Source of the DNA: Leifsonia sp. C5G2
Lineage (GTDB): Bacteria > Actinomycetota > Actinomycetes > Actinomycetales > Microbacteriaceae
DNA: 64,000 nt
Assembly: GCF_013359685.1 (NCBI RefSeq)
Contig: NZ_JABFMV010000017.1
Coordinates: forward strand, 1 to 64,000
Direction: 5' to 3'
Below, in pieces: positions 32,994 to 42,047 of the stretch. The notes below the pieces were generated by a model. The model made no database searches, was not told the DNA's origin, and worked only from the letters and a program-made list of their open reading frames with translations. Position 1 is the stretch's first letter. Each line of letters opens with the position of its first letter. A program made the position numbers and the translations under genes.

Positions 32994-33557
32994 ATGGTCG
33001 ACGCGATCGTTTTCGGGGTGTGTGCTCTGGGGTCGGTGGCGTGCGGCGTCACGGTGTTTCGGGTGAATTCGATGGCGCGTGCAACGTTCGCGTTGCTGGC
33101 CTCGTTCGTTCTCGCGGCTGTGCCGATCCTGTTGCTGGGGCTGTCGTATCTGGGTGTGCTGGTCATCTTGATGATGGTGATGGAGATGATGATCATGTTG
33201 GTCTTCATGCTCATGTACATGATGAATCCGGCCGGTCTGATGCCAATGAAGATGGTGCACAACAACCGGATGTCACTGATCATCGCGGCCGTCGTCTTTG
33301 TCGTCCTCGCCGTGGGCGCGCTGGTCACACCGTGGCCGCGGACGGGCAGCGTATCCGCCCTCGAGCCGACTAAGGCTTTGGGGCTAGATATCATGGGCCC
33401 GCACATGCTGGTCATGGTGATCATCGGGATCGTCCTCTTCGCGACGATGGTCGCGGTGATCGTGCTCTCCTCCGCGCGCGGCCGGTACGACCGGTTTGGT
33501 GACGACCTGAGTATCCGGCCACCACAGGACCCGGTGAGAGGGGGCTTGGGCCGATGA
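32994..33557 (+). CDS. Complex-I-like subunit J (NuoJ-like), Met-rich
   Basis: This 187-residue protein has five helices in the NuoJ order (VTVFRVNSMARATFALLASFVLAAVPILLLGLSYLGVLVIL). The third helix, usually with a Tyr-Val-Gly-Ala pi-bulge, is replaced by a run rich in Met: MMVMEMMIMLVFMLMYMM, followed by NPAGLMPMKM. Sixteen Met lie within about 32 residues. Met runs in a membrane helix are known copper(I) ligands in other families, so a metal role is inferred. It overlaps nuoK by ATGA. Confidence 0.8.
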   Translation: MVDAIVFGVCALGSVACGVTVFRVNSMARATFALLASFVLAAVPILLLGLSYLGVLVILMMVMEMMIMLVFMLMYMMNPAGLMPMKMVHNNRMSLIIAAVVFVVLAVGALVTPWPRTGSVSALEPTKALGLDIMGPHMLVMVIIGIVLFATMVAVIVLSSARGRYDRFGDDLSIRPPQDPVRGGLGR

Positions 33558-33859
33558 CGCTGCCCCTGTTCCTGATCTTTGCTGCCGCCCTGTTCGCGGT
33601 CGGCCTGTACGGGCTGCTCAGTCAGCAGTCGATCGTGATGATCATGATGGGTCTCGAGCTGGCCATCAACGGCATCATTGTGGCGGCAGCCGCGGTCTGG
33701 TACTTCATCATCCCGGGAAGCCCGGACGCGCAGACCGTCATTCTGGTGGCGATGGCGGCGATGGCGGTGGAGATGGCGATGGGTTTCGCCGTAACGACCG
33801 CGATCTTCCGCACCCGGGACGTGGACATGGTCGACTCCGCATCCGATCTGAAGGGCTAG
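33554..33859 (+). CDS. Complex-I-like subunit K (NuoK-like)
   Basis: This 101-residue protein has three helices. Both membrane glutamates important for proton transfer are present: MMGLELAINGIIVAAAAVWYF and AAMAVEMAMGFAVTTAIFR. The gene overlaps nuoJ (ATGA). In complex I NuoK is part of the antiporter-like proton path. Unlike NuoH and NuoJ here, this subunit keeps its key residues. Confidence 0.88.
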   Translation: MTLPLFLIFAAALFAVGLYGLLSQQSIVMIMMGLELAINGIIVAAAAVWYFIIPGSPDAQTVILVAMAAMAVEMAMGFAVTTAIFRTRDVDMVDSASDLKG

Positions 33860-33865
33860 CCGCCG

Positions 33866-35728
33866 GTGATTCTTCTCATTCTCGCTGTGCTGCCCGCGAC
33901 GATGGCGATTGTGCTGCTTCTCGCCGGTCGGCGGGCGGATGCGATCGCTCCGGCGGCCGCGGTCACGGTGGGGTTGGTCGAACTGGGCTTGGCGATCGAT
34001 GCGACGATTATGAGACCGACGTTCCACGTCGCAGCCCTGGACGGGGTACCGGCCGCTCTCGCGGTGGATGGGCTAGCTGCGATCGCCGTGATCACGGTCG
34101 CCGGTGTGTTCCTGGCTGTATCTGTTTTCGCGGTCGGGGACATTGGACGCGGCGAGGCTCGGGCCCGCTTCTTCGGCACGCTGCTGCTGTTCGTCGCCGC
34201 CATGTTGGTAACCGTGACCGCCACGAACGTGTTCACGCTGCTCGCAGCCTGGGAGATCATGGGCGCCACCTCCTACGCGCTGATCGGATTCTGGTGGCCC
34301 GACGCAGATCGGGTGCGGTCGGGCGGAATCGCGTTCATCACGACACGATCCGCAGACGTCGGCATGTATGTAGCGGCCGGGGCTGCGCTGGCCGGTGGTG
34401 CGGCTGGCCTGAATCTGACGCAACTCGGAAGCATCCCCGGTGGCTGGCGCGATGTGGCCCTGGCCGGTTTGGCCCTGGCGGCTCTCGGCAAATCGGCGCA
34501 ATTGCCGTTCAGTTTTTGGCTCGCGCATGCCATGGCCGGCCCGTCCCCGGTGTCGGCCCTGCTCCACTCGGCCACCATGGTTGCCGCCGGAGGGTACCTC
34601 CTGCTACGGATCGAACCCGGCATGACGGCCACCGGCTGGCTGGGCCCCGTGGTGGCCTGGGTCGGCGCGTTGACGGCACTGATGCTTGGGGCTGTTGCGG
34701 TGGCGCAACGCGACCTGAAGCAGTTGTTGGCGGCATCGACCTGTTCCCAGATTGGCTTCATCGTGCTGGCCGCAGGCGTCGGTGGCATCGCCGGCGGGGC
34801 AGCCCAGTTCGTGGCGCACGCAGCGGTGAAGAGTCTGCTATTCCTGGTGGCTGGCGCCTGGCTTGCCCTGTTGGGCACAAAGGATCTGTTGCGGTTGCGC
34901 GGTGCTGCCCGCACGCATCCGGTAGCCGGTGTCACGTTTACGATCGGGGCACTGGCCTTGGGAGGGCTGCCGCCGCTGTCGATCTGGGTGGCCAAAGACC
35001 AGATTCTCGCCGCGACACTTCCGAGCTCTGCAGCCCTGTACATCATCGGTCTCGCCGCGGCCGGGTTGAGCGCGGCCTATGCGGCCAAGGCGCTGGCCGT
35101 CGTCTGGACGAAACCCGCAACCGATGATCCGCTGGCCGCAATCAGGGCGGGGCATATGCCGGTCAGTGAGCTGCTGCCGCTGCCGGGATTGGCCGCCGCA
35201 GCAGCCGTGCTCGGTGTTTTCGGTATCCCGTCGTTCTCCGCCGCATGGGCGCGGACGCTCGGTCTACCTCAGCCCATTGTGCCTGCCCCCTGGGAGCTAG
35301 TGGTGTCGGCGTTGCTGGCGGTGACGGTGATCGTTGTCGTGGCGCGGTGGCAGCATCGGCGGCTGGAGGGTGCGAACGAGCTGCTCGCCGAGTTCGGGTG
35401 GTTGCGGGACTGGCTCGGGCTTGAGGCTGGAATCAACGCCATCATCGTCCGTCCGGTCACCGCGCTGTCCGTGTGGTGCGCCCGCTTCGACGACCGGGTC
35501 ATCGCGCACGTCGGGGATGCCCTTGGCGCCGGCGCAATGCGCCTGTCCCGCTTTGTGGATTCCCGCCTTGAGCGCGGCCTCAGCGGGGCGGTCGGCGCTG
35601 TTGCCGGCGGTGCGCGCAAGCTTGCCGCATCCGCTGTTCGCCCGCAGACCGGGCTGATTTACCAGTATTACGTCCAGGCGATCATCATCCTGGTCGTGCT
35701 TGCCGCCGTCTTCGTTCTCGTGAGGTGA
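33866..35728 (+). CDS. Complex-I-like subunit L (NuoL-like)
   Basis: This 620-residue antiporter-like protein starts at GTG 33866. It contains TLLAAWEIMGATSYALIGFWW (with the helix-5 Glu), LAALGKSAQLPFSFWLAHAMAGPSPVSALLHSATMVAAGGYLLLR (the Lys-x-Ala-Gln helix 7 and the helix-8 His) and a C-terminal lateral-helix-like region with a final hydrophobic anchor. It starts seven bases after nuoK and overlaps nuoM by GTGA. The proton-channel residues are preserved, so ion translocation is plausible. Confidence 0.9.
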   Translation: MILLILAVLPATMAIVLLLAGRRADAIAPAAAVTVGLVELGLAIDATIMRPTFHVAALDGVPAALAVDGLAAIAVITVAGVFLAVSVFAVGDIGRGEARARFFGTLLLFVAAMLVTVTATNVFTLLAAWEIMGATSYALIGFWWPDADRVRSGGIAFITTRSADVGMYVAAGAALAGGAAGLNLTQLGSIPGGWRDVALAGLALAALGKSAQLPFSFWLAHAMAGPSPVSALLHSATMVAAGGYLLLRIEPGMTATGWLGPVVAWVGALTALMLGAVAVAQRDLKQLLAASTCSQIGFIVLAAGVGGIAGGAAQFVAHAAVKSLLFLVAGAWLALLGTKDLLRLRGAARTHPVAGVTFTIGALALGGLPPLSIWVAKDQILAATLPSSAALYIIGLAAAGLSAAYAAKALAVVWTKPATDDPLAAIRAGHMPVSELLPLPGLAAAAAVLGVFGIPSFSAAWARTLGLPQPIVPAPWELVVSALLAVTVIVVVARWQHRRLEGANELLAEFGWLRDWLGLEAGINAIIVRPVTALSVWCARFDDRVIAHVGDALGAGAMRLSRFVDSRLERGLSGAVGAVAGGARKLAASAVRPQTGLIYQYYVQAIIILVVLAAVFVLVR

Positions 35729-37263
35729 CCGTGCTCTCTGGCGTCGTATTCCTGCCCACGGTCGTGGCTGCACTGCTGATGGTGGTGCCGCGAACCCGGG
35801 TGCGGTTCTTCGCGTGGGCTTGGGTGGTGTTGGCGTCCGTTGAGCTTGCGCTGATCGTTCTGCTGTGGATCGGGTATATCGGCGGCGGGAGGACCGGATT
35901 CGCGTACGAGGAGAACATTCGCTGGCTGCCGACGCTCGGCTCCGGTTATCACATCGGCGTCGACGGGTTTTCGCTGCCGCTGGTCGCGCTGACCGGAGTG
36001 CTGTTCCTGGCCTGCGCCATCTACTCACTACGCGAACAGCGCAGGACCCGCGCCTGGGTGGTGTTGTTCCTATTTCTGCAGACCGTCTCCTTTGGCCTGT
36101 TCGTGTCGCTGGATCTGCTGGTGTTCTTCGTCTTCTTCGACCTGTCGATCGTCGCCATGTACTTCATCATCGCCGGATGGGGTCACGCCGGCGCCGCACG
36201 GGCGGCCCTTCAGTTCTTCCTCTACACCTTCATCGGATCTCTGGCGCTGTTGCTCGGGTTCATCGGCCTTTATCTGGCCAGCACACCGCACACCTTCGAC
36301 ATCCCGGAACTGGTGCGGCAAGACCCGCTGAAATCCAGTCCGGTGCTCGCCGGGGCCATCTTGTTCGCCATCAGCCTGGGGCTTGCCATCAAGACCCCCA
36401 CGGTTCCGTTCCACACCTGGTTGCCGCCGGCGCACACCGAAGCGCCGACCGCGGGTTCGGTGATCCTTGCCGGCGTGCTCCTGAAGATGGGCACCTACGG
36501 CTTCGTGCGGATCGCGATGCCGATCCTCCCCAACGCGTGGCGCGCCTACGCGATGGCTTTTGTCATCGTCGGGGTGATCTCCGTGCTGTACGGTGCGCTG
36601 GTGGCGATGGCGCAGACGAACCTGAAACGCATGATCGCCTACACCTCGATCAACCATATGGGCTACATCATCCTCGGGTTGGGCGCTGCGGGACTCGCAA
36701 CCAGATCAAACGTGCAAGCTTCAGTTCTGGCGGTCAGCGGTGCGGTGACACAGATGGTCAGCCACGGCCTACTGACCGGGGCACTGTTCCTGCTCGCCGG
36801 GGTGCTCTACGCCCGCGGGGGAACCTTCGACATCGACGCCTACGGCGGACTGGCGACACGGGCGCCGGTTTTCGCCGGGCTGATGGCGGTAGCCGTGTTC
36901 GGATCCCTGGGACTGCCCGGGCTCTCCGGCTTCATCGCCGAGTTCCAGATCTTCACCGGCAGCCTCGGGGCGGCACCGATACCAACAGCTTTATCCGTGG
37001 TCGGGATCGTGATCACCGCCAGCTTGCTGCTACGCATGTTCCAGCGCATCTTCCTCGGCCGCCAGCGGCAACCACTCGAAACCGATCGGGCGCTCACGAC
37101 GTCGGATGGCGCCGACATACCCATCAAGGACGTCTTCTCACGCGAGTTCGTCTCCATCGCGCCACTGCTACTGCTGTCGCTGATCATCGGCGTGATGCCC
37201 AGATTCCTGCTGGGCGTGATCGAGCCTGCCGCCCACGCCCTGATAGCCCTGGTCGGCCGATGA
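35725..37263 (+). CDS. Complex-I-like subunit M (NuoM-like)
   Basis: This 512-residue antiporter-like protein from GTG 35725 has LGSGYHIGVDGFSLPLVALTG, FVFFDLSIVAMYFIIAGWG and LAIKTPTVPFHTWLPPAHTEAPTAGSVILAGVLLKMGTYGFVRI. It continues with MIAYTSINHMGYIILGLGA. The helix-7 Lys and helix-8 H-T-W-L-P-x-A-H-T-E-A-P-T motif are intact; the helix-5 Glu position reads FDLSIV, with Asp in place of Glu. It overlaps nuoN (ATGA). Confidence 0.9.
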   Translation: MTVLSGVVFLPTVVAALLMVVPRTRVRFFAWAWVVLASVELALIVLLWIGYIGGGRTGFAYEENIRWLPTLGSGYHIGVDGFSLPLVALTGVLFLACAIYSLREQRRTRAWVVLFLFLQTVSFGLFVSLDLLVFFVFFDLSIVAMYFIIAGWGHAGAARAALQFFLYTFIGSLALLLGFIGLYLASTPHTFDIPELVRQDPLKSSPVLAGAILFAISLGLAIKTPTVPFHTWLPPAHTEAPTAGSVILAGVLLKMGTYGFVRIAMPILPNAWRAYAMAFVIVGVISVLYGALVAMAQTNLKRMIAYTSINHMGYIILGLGAAGLATRSNVQASVLAVSGAVTQMVSHGLLTGALFLLAGVLYARGGTFDIDAYGGLATRAPVFAGLMAVAVFGSLGLPGLSGFIAEFQIFTGSLGAAPIPTALSVVGIVITASLLLRMFQRIFLGRQRQPLETDRALTTSDGADIPIKDVFSREFVSIAPLLLLSLIIGVMPRFLLGVIEPAAHALIALVGR

Positions 37264-38699
37264 ACGGTATGCAGGCCGGGCAGGAGATCGATCTGACCGT
37301 CCTCGTCCCGGAACTTGCGGTCACCGTGACAGCAGTGCTCGGTCTCCTAATGGGCAGTTGGCTGCCCCGGCGAAGGCAATGGCTGGTGCGCGTCCTTGCG
37401 TTAGTCGGCATCCTCGTCGCCGTGGTCGCCACCGTTGTCGCGATGACACAGCCGCCCGTGGTCACGGCCGCGGGGACTTACACGATCGACATCGCGCTGA
37501 ACGCGGTACGTCTTGCGGTGCTTGCGGGCACAGCGATCGTGATCGGGCTGGCCACCGACCAGATCGTCGGCATGAAGCGGGAATCGGAGTTCTACGTGCT
37601 GCTGCTGCTCGGAGCCCTCGGCACCATCGTGGTCGCTGGTGCCAGCGACCTGCTCGTGCTCGCGTCCGGATACCTGCTGGCCAGCATCCCCCTCTACGCA
37701 CTGGTCGGGTTCGCAAAAGACCGCCTTGGCACCGAAGCCATGCTGAAGTACTACCTGATGGGCGCCCTGTTCGGAATGCTCATACTGGTCGGTGTCGTAC
37801 TGCTCCTAGCCACCGGCGGTAGCACCTCCTATGCGGAACTCGGCCGCAGCCTGCTACGCGGACCGATGGGAGCAACGGCGATCGGAATTCTCGTGCTGGC
37901 CGCCGGGCTGCTGTTCAAAGCCGGCGCCGTTCCCGCCCACTTCTGGGTGCCCGACGCCATCGAGGGCGCCACACCGGCGGTCGCCGCGTTCATCGCCACC
38001 ATCCCCAAGATCGGCGCGCTCGTAGCACTCTTCCGGATCAGCACCGACGTCTTCGCACACGTCCCCCTGAACTGGACCCTCATCCTCGCCCTGCTCGCCG
38101 CGGTCACCATGACACTGGGCAACCTCGCCGCCTTCTTCCAAACCAGCGTCCGCCGGCTGCTGGCCTACTCAACCATTAGCCAAGTGGGCTACCTGCTGAT
38201 GATCGTGGCCGCATATCAGCAACCCACGCGCGCCCTGCCGAGCCTGCTCTACTACCTCTTCGGCTACACAATCACCAACCTCGGCGCATTCGCCGTCGTT
38301 TCTGCATTCGCCAGCCGACGCACCTTAATCGACTACACCGGACTCTTCCGCCGCCACCGCTGGGCCGCACTCAGTCTGACCATCTGCCTTCTCGGGCTGG
38401 TCGGCACCCCGCCGACCGCGGTATTCGTAGGAAAACTGACGGCCTTCACCACCGCATTCGAGGCCAACCTGGGCTGGCTTGTGATCCTCGCGGCAGCCAA
38501 CTCAGTGGCCAGCCTCTTCTACTACCTTCGCTGGATCTTCCCGCTGTTCCAGCGAGGCGTAACCGACATCGGGCAACCGAACACCGCGGCCGTGCCGGAA
38601 TCCGTCGGCGCTCACAGCCTCCGCCTTACGATTGTGCTCGGCGCTGTGTCCCTCGCCATCGGTATCGCAGCAAATCCACTCCTACAACTCTTGAACTGA
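37260..38699 (+). CDS. Complex-I-like subunit N (NuoN-like)
   Basis: This 479-residue antiporter-like protein from ATG 37260 has LLVLASGYLLASIPLYALVGFAKDR, KYYLMGALFGMLILVGVVLL and LLFKAGAVPAHFWVPDAIEGATPAVAAFIATIPKIGALVALFRI. It continues with RRLLAYSTISQVGYLLMIVAA. The Lys of helix 7 and the HFWVPDAIEGATP motif match NuoN. The Glu usual in helix 5 is replaced in ASGYLLASIPLY by Gly. This is the last gene of the operon; a 105-base gap follows. Confidence 0.9.
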   Translation: MNGMQAGQEIDLTVLVPELAVTVTAVLGLLMGSWLPRRRQWLVRVLALVGILVAVVATVVAMTQPPVVTAAGTYTIDIALNAVRLAVLAGTAIVIGLATDQIVGMKRESEFYVLLLLGALGTIVVAGASDLLVLASGYLLASIPLYALVGFAKDRLGTEAMLKYYLMGALFGMLILVGVVLLLATGGSTSYAELGRSLLRGPMGATAIGILVLAAGLLFKAGAVPAHFWVPDAIEGATPAVAAFIATIPKIGALVALFRISTDVFAHVPLNWTLILALLAAVTMTLGNLAAFFQTSVRRLLAYSTISQVGYLLMIVAAYQQPTRALPSLLYYLFGYTITNLGAFAVVSAFASRRTLIDYTGLFRRHRWAALSLTICLLGLVGTPPTAVFVGKLTAFTTAFEANLGWLVILAAANSVASLFYYLRWIFPLFQRGVTDIGQPNTAAVPESVGAHSLRLTIVLGAVSLAIGIAANPLLQLLN

Positions 38700-38804
38700 A
38701 CCGCACCGCGGTTGGCAGTGAGCGCAGACTCTGCTCTTTATCTAGCCGCTCGGCAGCGTATAGGTGGTCTTGCACGGACTCCGGGGCCGGATCAGGATGA
38801 AGGG

Positions 38805-39704
38805 ATGAACGTGACGCAGTTGGAGCAGATCCGTTCCGGTCGCGGTTTATTCGCTGCACTGGACCAGAGCGGCGGTAGCACTCCAAAGGCGCTGGCCGAT
38901 TACGGCATCCCCGAGAGCCGATACGACTCCCAGGCGGAGATGTTCGACCTGGTCCACGAAATGCGCTCCCGCGTCATCACCAGCCCAGCGTTTGATGGAA
39001 CGCGCGTACTCGGTACGATCCTGTTCGAGCAGACCATGGAACGCGATATCGGCGGCGTCCCGACAGGGCGCTATCTGTGGGCCGAAAAGCGAGTCGTACC
39101 GTTTCTCAAAGTGGATAAGGGGCTTGCCGACGAGCGGCACGGGGTGTCGTTGATGAAGCCGATCGACACGCTCGATGACCTTCTTGAGCTGGCTAACCGG
39201 AACCACATGTTCGGCACGAAAATGCGCTCCGTGATCAACGACGCGGACAAGGGCGGCGTGAGCGCCATTGTCGACCAACAATTCGAGTACGCCGCAAGGA
39301 TCGCGAGGGCAGGGCTCGTGCCGATTCTCGAACCCGAGGTCAGCATCCACAGCCCACATAAGGACGAGGCAGAGGCACTGCTTTACAACGCTTTGCTGGC
39401 TGGGCTGGAGGCGCTGCCAGACGACGCCGCGATCATACTGAAACTGACGATCCCGACGCTAACGGGCCGTTACACCGATCTGGCCGCCGACCCGCGGGTG
39501 CTGCGAGTGCTCGCGCTCTCCGGTGGGTACAGCCGTGACGAGGCATGCGACCTGCTGGCCAAGGAACCGGGCATGATCGCAAGCTTCGCCCGCGCATTGC
39601 TCGAAGGGCTCGCCGCCGAACAAACTAATGAGCAATTCAACGCGCGCCTGAACGCATCGCTCGCGCAGGTCTACGCGGCGTCCGTGCACAAGTCGCCCGC
39701 CTAA
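38805..39704 (+). CDS. fda: Fructose-bisphosphate aldolase, class I
   Basis: This 299-residue protein starts at ATG 38805 after AGGATGAAGGG. It has GLFAALDQSGGSTPKALADYGIPE, RVVPFLKVDKGLADERHGVSLMKP, GLVPILEPEVSIH and AAIILKLTIPTLTGRY, with the Lys of the last motif as the Schiff-base residue. Class I aldolase needs no metal, unlike the zinc-dependent class II enzyme usual in Actinobacteria. Its place right after a copper-controlled operon suggests a metal-proof bypass of glycolysis under copper stress. That reading is inferred; the enzyme identity is firm. Confidence 0.9.
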   Translation: MNVTQLEQIRSGRGLFAALDQSGGSTPKALADYGIPESRYDSQAEMFDLVHEMRSRVITSPAFDGTRVLGTILFEQTMERDIGGVPTGRYLWAEKRVVPFLKVDKGLADERHGVSLMKPIDTLDDLLELANRNHMFGTKMRSVINDADKGGVSAIVDQQFEYAARIARAGLVPILEPEVSIHSPHKDEAEALLYNALLAGLEALPDDAAIILKLTIPTLTGRYTDLAADPRVLRVLALSGGYSRDEACDLLAKEPGMIASFARALLEGLAAEQTNEQFNARLNASLAQVYAASVHKSPA

Positions 39705-39885
39705 TGTCGATCTCCATGCACTCGTGCAGGGCGATTACATTCACAGGCCTGATCTTCAGGCCGTTCCCGCACACCGGAACAGCCCATCAGCGCCGCGTTC
39801 GCCCCTCACCCTGGCCTGAGGCGAGAGTCACTTCAGGGCTGGCACTCAGCTTCAAAGAAGCGCTGACCCAGGCTCGTTGTCCGGT

Positions 39886-40434
39886 CTAATACAGGGCTGT
39901 CTTGAGGAGGATCACGAGGACGCCGAAGAGCGCACTGGTGAGCGCTGCCGCGATGCGCGCCCACCAAGGTCGAGCGCGCACCGACAGGACAAGGTAGCCC
40001 AGCAATCCAAGCATCACCACCGCCAACCAGAGCGCGACTGATATTGCGGTGTCGAGCGTCACTAACCCGAGCGCGGCCAGCAGAAGCGGAGCGGATGGAA
40101 CGACGGCTGCCTCTGGCATTCCACTCGATTCCCGCAGGGCCCGCCTGAGTGAATCCCTCACTCTGTCCCGAAGGCGGTCGGCATCTCCTTGGAAACCGAG
40201 AGCGGTCGAGAAGACGTGCGCGACCCAGAACACGATGACGCTGACCACGGCGAAGACGAGAGCCTGCCATGCCGAGCTTGACTCTTTGAGACCGATCGAC
40301 GTCGCAGCGACCACGCTCGCGTAGACGATCGTGCCGTAGATCGCCGCAGGGGTACCAATGTGCCGCCACAGCGCGCGGTGCACATCATCGGTCGGCACCC
40401 CCCGGGGTTGACTCAGCGAGCCAGATCTAGTCAT
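39886..40434 (-). CDS. Four-helix membrane protein, unknown family
   Basis: This 182-residue protein from ATG 40434 has hydrophobic helices at about 28-50, 58-80, 110-135 and 150-180 (TPAAIYGTIVYASVVAATSIGL, ALVFAVVSVIVFWVAHVFSTALG, LLLAALGLVTLDTAISVALWLAVVMLGLLGYL). A charged loop DADRLRDRVRDSLRRALRESSGMPE lies between. No motif is recognised. It is the only leftward gene in the copper island except for the last one. A longer start at ATG 40449 is possible. Confidence 0.55.
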   Translation of the reverse strand: MTRSGSLSQPRGVPTDDVHRALWRHIGTPAAIYGTIVYASVVAATSIGLKESSSAWQALVFAVVSVIVFWVAHVFSTALGFQGDADRLRDRVRDSLRRALRESSGMPEAAVVPSAPLLLAALGLVTLDTAISVALWLAVVMLGLLGYLVLSVRARPWWARIAAALTSALFGVLVILLKTALY

Positions 40435-40811
40435 GTGCCACATCATCCGCACCTCGAGCCGTATCCGCAAGGAAACCACCGGGCCTGAGATCCCGAACAC
40501 GTGATGCACACGGGGTCTTGACGATGCGCAACCGTTAGAGGTCGGCGGCACGAAGATGCCGATCTCTTTACTGCCCGTCCGGGCGACGAGTGCGACGACG
40601 ATGGCAACGCTCCGGCTGCGGCTGTATCCGCTAGGGCGACGACCGTGAACGGTGCGACGACACCGTCGGCCGTTCCGGCCTGGACCGCATGAGCGCTGGC
40701 TCAGGCGCAGAATGTGACAAGTTGGTAACGAGCGCATACCATTACCGGGTATTCCCATTGCGAACTCAGCATCACCTGGTCCGTTCGCGTCCCCCCGGCG
40801 AAAGGCATTGT
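40435..40811. other. Divergent intergenic region with a CsoR-type box
   Basis: The 377 bases between the leftward membrane gene and the first peptidase hold no gene I can support. A CsoR-like box lies at 40736-40752, listed separately. The remainder shows no long repeats. Confidence 0.4.
40736..40752. promoter_or_regulatory. CsoR-type box before the first secreted peptidase
   Basis: ATACCATTACCGGGTAT has ATACC and GGTAT arms at the same spacing as the boxes before copZ and the 53871 gene. The right arm merges into TATTCC (40750-40755), a possible -10. The likely gene start, GTG 40812, lies 59 bases downstream. Confidence 0.6.
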
Positions 40812-41951
40812 GTGGCACGCTCGAGCACGTCTGCTGGGGACTTCTCCCTGTCACAGGACGTCGTCGAGCCTCGCGGCCTGCCGCGATCCGAGCCGACGGA
40901 AAGGCGCTCGAACTATGCGGCTGCAGTGGACGCTTTCTCGTCTCGACGCGAAAGACACGCGTTCGAGCGCCGCGAAATCGAGTTGACTCCTCCCCAGACG
41001 CTGGATCGACGAGCATCAAGCCCGGTATCCGCATCGGTCCGGCGGGCCAAACGTCGGGTCGCGGCATCCCACGGGGTTCGAGAGGACTCATTTCGCGGCG
41101 TAGGCAACAGCCCAGCGGCGCCCACTTCGCGCCGAATCAGCAACGCGCGGCCTGCTCGTGCCCCATTTGCGTATCGGCCCTCAAGTGAAGACCGTTCACA
41201 AAACCGGCGACTGCGCTCGATCTGGGCGAAGGTTGTTGTGGTTGCAGCGGCGAGTGGACTCGTCGGCACAGCGGCGTTGCCCGCATATGCGACTTCCATC
41301 GATGGCGCCGCTACTACGTCTCGAGCGGGCGTAGCGGTACAGACGTTGCTGAGTGGCGGAGCTGCCGTTCCAGCGGCGGCGCGAGAAGCCTTTTCGATCA
41401 CTGAGAACAGCGCGAAACTGGACTCCACGGTGGAGTCGACCGTATCGCCGACGGTACAGCGGTTGGCGCAGACTCTTATGGTCGCTGTTGGGCAAGGACG
41501 GTTGACGGGGTACACCCCCGACCACATCCCGGAGATCAGGAACCTGGCGGAGGGCCGCGCCGTTCCTGGATGTGGTGTGGACTATCGGGTGCTGCAGACC
41601 ATCGAAGTCGCATTAGCGAACTTCAACACCGTCGGCGTCAGTGACATCAACCGACGGTGCACCGGCCAGATCGAAGGTGCCGGTAGTGCGTCCTCGCATT
41701 ACGCCAACGGCGGAGGTCATGCCGTGGACTTTTACTTGCTAAATGGTCGCCCGCTCACGGGCGGAGATCCGGAGTCGCTGAACCTGATTCGCGCGCTTGA
41801 CCCGGTGATGCCCCCGAATACAGATCTGGGCCAGGTGGGCTGCCGGGGGAGCGTGGCCGTCACCAACTTTCTGCCGTTCGACGACACGTGCGATCACCTC
41901 CACATTGACTTTCGGCAAGCGCAAGGAACCGCCCTCAAGCTCTCCACCTAA
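40812..41951 (+). CDS. Secreted peptidoglycan-peptidase-like protein (M15/VldE-type C-terminus)
   Basis: From GTG 40812 (AAAGG upstream) the product has 379 residues. A long basic, Ser-rich cytoplasmic part precedes one membrane segment (VVVVAAASGLVGTAALPAYA). The secreted C-terminal domain from about 260 has IEGAGSASSHYANGGGHAVDFYLL and DDTCDHLHIDF, a His/Asp...His-x-His zinc-like set seen in M15/VldE-type peptidases. Nearly the same domain ends the protein at 52410-53735. GTG 40926 is an alternative start. Confidence 0.65.
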   Translation: MARSSTSAGDFSLSQDVVEPRGLPRSEPTERRSNYAAAVDAFSSRRERHAFERREIELTPPQTLDRRASSPVSASVRRAKRRVAASHGVREDSFRGVGNSPAAPTSRRISNARPARAPFAYRPSSEDRSQNRRLRSIWAKVVVVAAASGLVGTAALPAYATSIDGAATTSRAGVAVQTLLSGGAAVPAAAREAFSITENSAKLDSTVESTVSPTVQRLAQTLMVAVGQGRLTGYTPDHIPEIRNLAEGRAVPGCGVDYRVLQTIEVALANFNTVGVSDINRRCTGQIEGAGSASSHYANGGGHAVDFYLLNGRPLTGGDPESLNLIRALDPVMPPNTDLGQVGCRGSVAVTNFLPFDDTCDHLHIDFRQAQGTALKLST

Positions 41952-42047
41952 CCTGTAAAAGGCAGACACATCATCCGGTCTGCTGCTCCCGCCCACCACC
42001 CCTCGCTAAGATGCGGGTGCCCCAAACCATCAACCCAGGACTGAAAC

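Noticed and set aside
35865-37259. Extended plus-strand frame leading into the nuoN-like gene (944 codons in all)
   Set aside because: The first two thirds are an Arg/His-rich out-of-frame reading of nuoM. The real NuoN start overlaps the nuoM stop at 37260.
40449-41091. Long N-terminal extension of the leftward membrane gene at 39886
   Set aside because: The extra 200 residues are Arg/Pro-rich, run through the CsoR box region and lie opposite the 40812 gene. Only the part after ATG 40434 looks like protein.
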